Source: JAEUSF01 sp964484145 (lineage in GTDB: Bacteria > Patescibacteriota > Doudnabacteria > UBA920). Taken from it: a stretch of DNA of 58,516 bases. Position numbers and translations under genes: made by a program. The stretch spans positions 1-58,516 of the forward strand of contig CAZAED010000003.1 of assembly GCA_964484145.1 (NCBI GenBank). Direction: 5' to 3'. Positions 55,312-58,516 of this stretch are shown here, in pieces; positions within the stretch are counted from its first letter, which is position 1, and each line of letters starts with the position of its first letter. The notes below the pieces were generated by a model. The model saw only the letters and a list, made by a program, of their open reading frames with translations, had not been told where the DNA came from and searched no databases.

Positions 55312-55485
55312 CAAAATTGACATAATCGACGGAATTGACAAAATTAGGGGCACAACTGCAGTGTAATTATGTCAATTTTTTAAATTATTCCCGCCTGCCA
55401 AAATTAGTCTTTTTACATCGCCGACTTATGACTATCAATAATCTTTTATAAGATAAACATTTGGCGGGCAGGTAAATTTTGTCTA
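55309..55485 (+). repeat. Composite inverted repeat, copy B
   Basis: TGACAAAATTGACATAATCGACGGAATTGACAAAATTAGG, an ACTGCAGTGTAATTATGTCAATTT block, and the inner element CCCGCCTGCCAAA (55390-) ... TTTGGCGGGCAGG (to about 55472). It is very similar to 47014-47187 and starts at the ftsI stop TGA. Confidence 0.8.
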
Positions 55486-55555
55486 TTCTGGCGGCGACGC
55501 TTGCTAAAGCCAATAAAGTTTGTTAATATCAACAAAACATTATTAAAAAATTCTT

Positions 55556-56545
55556 GTGCCTCAAAAAATATTTAAACAACACGTTGAATTACATTCCCAT
55601 TTGGGTTCAGCCGTACATCCTTCCATACTGTGGGCAATTTCCCATAGGCAAGGTATAAAACTTCCTACTAAAAGCTATTGGGAGTTTGAAGATATGATAA
55701 CTATGACGGGGGAAGAAAAAAATAAAAATCTTGACCAAATGGACAAGAATTTTTTTCATTGGACAGAGCTTATTCAGTCTTCGCCGGAAGCTATAGAAGA
55801 GTCGGTTAAAGGCACTATTGCCGGCGGGTTTAGAAAAAGTAATATTGTACTACACGAACTTAGGTTTAACCCTATGAAACGTAACCGCGGGGGCGAGAGG
55901 GATTTAGACCATATTATTTTTTCCGGACTTTGGGGCGCGCAAAAAGCAACTTTGGAATACCCTCAGGTGAAAGCGGGAATAATTTTAATGATGGGCAGAA
56001 GTTTAAGCTTTAGTCAGAACGAAATTATTACTAGCAAAGCTATAAAATATAAGCACGAAGGCATAATTGGTCTAGATATTGCAGACCCTGAAAGAAAAAC
56101 TTTTTCTATGAAAAAGCATAAGGTCTTGTTTGAAAGAGCCAGAGAAGCGGGTCTTGGTGTTACAATACATACCGGCGAAGCAGGTTCGCTCGATGAGCTT
56201 AAATATGTAGTAAGGGAAATAAAGCCAAACCGAATAGGGCATGGTATTTTGTGCGTAAAGGACAAAAAGCTTATGGAAGATATTGTCGCAAATAATATTA
56301 CTTTGGAAATTTGTCCTACTTCGAATCTTCGTAATAGCGTAGTTAAAAATGTTACTGAACTAAAAAATATTATTCACACTTTGTTAAAGCATAGCGTAAA
56401 GTTTACTATAAATACCGACGGTCCTGAAATGTACAAAAGCAATATTGTTCACGAAGAAGAATTTTTGTTAAAAAATGGTATACTTACCCAAACTCAGCTA
56501 GACCAATGCACCAAATGGGCATTTGAAGCCAGCTTTATAAAATAA
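55556..56545 (+). CDS. Adenosine deaminase family protein
   Basis: A 329-residue metal-dependent deaminase (GTG start). The zinc ligands and catalytic residues are H13 and H15 (ELHSHLGSA), H205 and E208 (TIHTGEAGS), H229 (RIGHGILC) and D288 (NTDGPEM). The family is adenosine/adenine/AMP deaminase. The H-x-H-L-G-S-A opening is slightly different from the usual H-x-H-L-D-G. Purine salvage is the likely role; substrate not decided. Confidence 0.87.
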   Translation: MPQKIFKQHVELHSHLGSAVHPSILWAISHRQGIKLPTKSYWEFEDMITMTGEEKNKNLDQMDKNFFHWTELIQSSPEAIEESVKGTIAGGFRKSNIVLHELRFNPMKRNRGGERDLDHIIFSGLWGAQKATLEYPQVKAGIILMMGRSLSFSQNEIITSKAIKYKHEGIIGLDIADPERKTFSMKKHKVLFERAREAGLGVTIHTGEAGSLDELKYVVREIKPNRIGHGILCVKDKKLMEDIVANNITLEICPTSNLRNSVVKNVTELKNIIHTLLKHSVKFTINTDGPEMYKSNIVHEEEFLLKNGILTQTQLDQCTKWAFEASFIK

Positions 56546-56608
56546 AACCTTATGCTCTACTGTACTAGTACGCTAAAGCAAAAGGGTTAGGCGAAAATGA
56601 AATGAATT

Positions 56609-56640
56609 GAGCGCGGCAACCAAGGTTGGTTGCCGCGCTC
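56609..56640 (-). terminator. Perfect 32-bp palindrome, probable terminator of the secreted ORFan
   Basis: GAGCGCGGCAACCAA followed by its exact complement. On the minus strand, an AT-rich tract (AATTCATTTCATTTT) follows. It lies 9 bases from the ORFan's stop codon. Confidence 0.7.
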
Positions 56641-56649
56641 TTTGATGCG

Positions 56650-57075
56650 TTACTTGGGCCGGGGCATTTCCATATACCCCAGTTTTTTCCACTCTGGTGG
56701 GAGTGGGTTGCTTACGAAGCGGAATCCGCCATTGCTTTTTGTGCTGTGCTCGACCAGCCAAATCACGGCGGGGAGATCCCTATCTCTATTGGTCGGTTCG
56801 TCGTGACGTGGTTTTTCCCCTATGGGAAACTGGTTCCGATGGAACACATGCCACCGCTTAGTTCCCCACCCTTTTTGAGGCCTGAATTCTTTGCCGACTG
56901 GCACAGCCCAACAGCGTTGTTGGGATTCGTCCGTGCAAGCGATCAGGAGAATTTTGTCCCCACGATCTTCCGCCGAGGTTACAAAACCCTCGGTAAGCCC
57001 CGAAGTGTTTTTCGGTTGCTCGGTTTGGGCGAACAGTCCGCCCAGAAAAAAACAAAAAGACGCGATCAGTTTCAT
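56650..57075 (-). CDS. GC-rich secreted ORFan
   Basis: A 141-residue protein I do not recognise. It has a likely signal peptide (MKLIASFCFFLGGLFA, cleavage near residue 16), a hydrophilic mature part (GDKILLIACTDESQQRCWAVPVGKEF..., with two Cys) and a C-terminal PLPPEWKKLGYMEMPRPK. The Shine-Dalgarno GAGGAGG is strong (about 57081-57087), and the gene is GC-richer than its neighbours and bounded by a hairpin. Same style as the cassettes at 42.6 and 50.1 kb. Probably recently acquired. Confidence 0.65.
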   Translation of the reverse strand: MKLIASFCFFLGGLFAQTEQPKNTSGLTEGFVTSAEDRGDKILLIACTDESQQRCWAVPVGKEFRPQKGWGTKRWHVFHRNQFPIGEKPRHDEPTNRDRDLPAVIWLVEHSTKSNGGFRFVSNPLPPEWKKLGYMEMPRPK

Positions 57076-57093
57076 AGCGTCCTCCTCGCAAGG

Positions 57094-57122
57094 AGTTTAA
57101 CAGTTATAAAGGTATTTTACAA
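57094..57122 (-). promoter_or_regulatory. Probable promoter of the secreted ORFan
   Basis: Reading the minus strand: TTGTAA (57122-57117), a 17-base spacer, TAAACT (57099-57094). It overlaps the 3' end of the EamA gene. Confidence 0.4.
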
Positions 57123-57992
57123 GGGTTTTTTGTTTGGTTTGGTAATTATTATTATGCCAAAAAATAGAGGGATAATTGCTAGTAGTTGCCACGGAGTAGG
57201 GGACTGGCGTAAAAATAAGTAGGCAAAAAATATTGTAAACAAAGGGCCAATGCAGGTTATGGCGTTAGCTTTAACTACCGGAATGCGGTGAATAGATTCC
57301 AGCCATAAAACTTTAGAAAGGCCAAAGAGCAAAATGCCGTTTATGGCTAATAGCCACCAACTACTGGCTATTTGAGGTAATGTAAAGCCTTGGTTTAACA
57401 AAAAAGCCGAAAGTAGTATGACCGGAAAGCTTATAGCAGTCCGCAGAAAAATTATGGTGTAACTGCTCGCGGTTTTGCGTGCTCTTTGCTGAAAAATATT
57501 GCCAATGGGGGAAAGTGCGGTTGAAGCTAAAAGCAGTAAATCGCCTTTGTTAACGTGCGAGCTTTTTGGTAAAAGTAAAATTAGCGCGCCTATTAACATA
57601 AGTATGGCGCCAAAAATATGTTTGCTGTCTAAATATTCTTTTTTCCAAACATTAAATACCAAATAGCTAAAGAATATTTCCATTTGAAGTATTACAGCCG
57701 CGTTGCCTGCAGTGGTGTATTTAAGTCCTATAAACTGTATAAAGTAAGAAAGTATGGAAATAAAAAAAGCGCCCCAAAATACGTCTATTAAAGTGCGCTT
57801 AACAAAAATTTGCGACCAAAGTTTTTTGTAAGTTAATATACCGGCAAAAAATACAGAAGCGGTTAAATAGCTTAAGGCTAAAGACGCCAGCGGTTTTAAA
57901 TTGGTAAATGACAGAATGGTTATAACAGGAAAAAGACTCCAAAGTATAGCCTCGGAAAGTATGTAAATTTCGCCTTTGCGGGATTCGGTCAT
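57117..57992 (-). CDS. EamA/DMT-family transporter
   Basis: A 291-residue protein with ten predicted membrane helices in two EamA repeats (SEAILWSLFPVITIL ... GALILLLPK, then LLLLASTALSPIGNIFQQRAR ... LLAIIPLFFGIIIITKPNKK). The family exports or imports small metabolites; the substrate is unknown. Convergent with the adenosine deaminase gene, and it shares the minus strand with the phosphoesterase. Confidence 0.85.
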   Translation of the reverse strand: MTESRKGEIYILSEAILWSLFPVITILSFTNLKPLASLALSYLTASVFFAGILTYKKLWSQIFVKRTLIDVFWGAFFISILSYFIQFIGLKYTTAGNAAVILQMEIFFSYLVFNVWKKEYLDSKHIFGAILMLIGALILLLPKSSHVNKGDLLLLASTALSPIGNIFQQRARKTASSYTIIFLRTAISFPVILLSAFLLNQGFTLPQIASSWWLLAINGILLFGLSKVLWLESIHRIPVVKANAITCIGPLFTIFFAYLFLRQSPTPWQLLAIIPLFFGIIIITKPNKKPL

Positions 57993-58089
57993 AAAAGTTT
58001 ACGAAGTACGAATGGGTACGAACATACGAATATAAGTTAGCGGCAGTTATTTTTGTTTCGTAAGTTCGTAAAATTTCGTACTTCGTAAA
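57993..58089 (-). repeat. Iterated inverted repeat (TACGAAGTACGAA units)
   Basis: TTTACGAAGTACGAATGGGTACGAACATACGAATATAA is answered by TTTCGTAAGTTCGTAAAATTTCGTACTTCGTAAAT. It fills the gap between the EamA gene and the phosphoesterase gene, on the minus strand. Confidence 0.8.
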
Positions 58090-58515
58090 TTATTGAAATG
58101 TAATTACCACAATTTCCGGGTTGTTGCCAACGCGCTGGGGAGGGCCCCAAACGCCTGCTCCGGTTGTTGTATATACTTGGGTTTTATTTAAACTGTTAAG
58201 GCCAGTATGGAACTTGCCGTAAATTTTTTTGGTTATGTAGTTTAACGGCCAGACTTGACCTAAGTGGGTGTGGCCGGAAAGTTGCAGGGAAATGCCGGCT
58301 TCTGCCGCAACGTCTATATGAGAAGGCTCGTGCTTAATAAAAATACTCGGCTTTAATGAGTTTATTTTTAAATTTTTAAGTACGCCCTGCTCTTGTTCTT
58401 TTCTATGCGCCGCGCCAAAACCTACGCCAATAATTTGTACCCCGTCTACTTCTACCATCTCGTTGTTTAAAACTTTAATCCCAGCTTTGTGGAGCGCGTC
58501 AAAAAAAGGTTTTGG
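58090..58515 (-). CDS. Metallophosphoesterase (5' end outside window)
   Basis: The C-terminal part of a calcineurin-like phosphoesterase. The frame is open to the window edge (P-K-P-F-F-D-A-L-H-K-A-G-I-K-V-L-N-N-E-M-V), so the gene continues beyond 58516. Visible motifs are IIGVGFGAAHR, IKHEPSHIDVAAEAGISLQLSGHTHLGQVW (GHTH metal ligands) and a C-terminal PEIVVITF strand. The family includes YkuE/YaeI-type membrane-associated enzymes that act on lipids or nucleotides. N-terminal metal motifs lie outside. Confidence 0.85.
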   Translation of the reverse strand, partial: PKPFFDALHKAGIKVLNNEMVEVDGVQIIGVGFGAAHRKEQEQGVLKNLKINSLKPSIFIKHEPSHIDVAAEAGISLQLSGHTHLGQVWPLNYITKKIYGKFHTGLNSLNKTQVYTTTGAGVWGPPQRVGNNPEIVVITFQ

Positions 58516-58516
58516 G

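Noticed and set aside
56626..57222. Plus-strand 198-codon ORF over the secreted ORFan
   Set aside because: The minus-strand frame has a strong Shine-Dalgarno, signal peptide and terminator; the plus frame begins inside the terminator palindrome.

Overview
This AT-rich, densely coding window looks like part of a chromosome from a Candidate Phyla Radiation (Patescibacteria) bacterium, probably a Parcubacteria-type lineage. This is inferred from content, not from a search. The supporting signs are an S10/spc ribosomal operon without L30 (rpmD) between S5 and L15, a zinc-type S14, no adk/map/infA after secY, a VirD4/TraG-like ATPase with an HAS-barrel-type CPR architecture, a PEGA protein, a DUF2339 protein, and a sparse glycolysis/pentose-phosphate gene set. 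An SFAKASEG-type palindromic repeat peptide inside galT also fits. TGA is used as stop and TGG as Trp, so the genetic code is standard.

Layout. 1-8456: ribosomal proteins S19 (cut by the window edge) to L15, then secY. 8535-16831: a HAD phosphatase, a TrpR/YerC-like regulator, a small zincin, the large membrane-anchored ATPase, conserved hypotheticals, a GtrA-like protein and dnaX. 16941-20905: a membrane-anchored protein of unknown function, an HtrA protease, ruvX and a small membrane protein. 20906-36373: a central-carbon block with galT, tpiA, rpiB, rpe-like, a transketolase split into two genes, a PfkB kinase, gap, pgk and gpmI, with ubiB and several membrane proteins interleaved. 36446-49990: recJ, rnhA, a divergent PEGA gene and mreB, membrane proteins, dinB, a histidine kinase and response regulator, a PPC-domain protein and a SpoU methylase. 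51282-55311: a shortened division cluster (mraZ, rsmH, ftsL-like, ftsI-like PBP). 55556-58516: adenosine deaminase, a secreted ORFan, an EamA transporter and a partial metallophosphoesterase.

The strongest unexplained signal is a large population of short inverted repeats. They fill most intercistronic gaps from stop codon to start codon. Each has its own 6-11 bp unit, repeated imperfectly in the 5' arm and reverse-complemented in the 3' arm. The arms often run right up to an ATG that lacks a Shine-Dalgarno sequence. The same kinds of units also occur in frame inside dinB, rnhA, dnaX, recJ and rsmH, and they supply C-terminal tails and stop codons. Two other palindrome families also provide the stop codon of the preceding gene.

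A second layer consists of three isolated single-gene cassettes (about 42.3-42.95, 50.0-51.1 and 56.6-57.1 kb). They are GC-richer than their surroundings, two or three have strong Shine-Dalgarno sites, and each ends in a strong hairpin. The first carries what looks like a T-box antiterminator in front of an 88-codon ORF that is not a tRNA synthetase. The mraZ promoter is followed by four GTGG boxes that resemble an MraZ operator.
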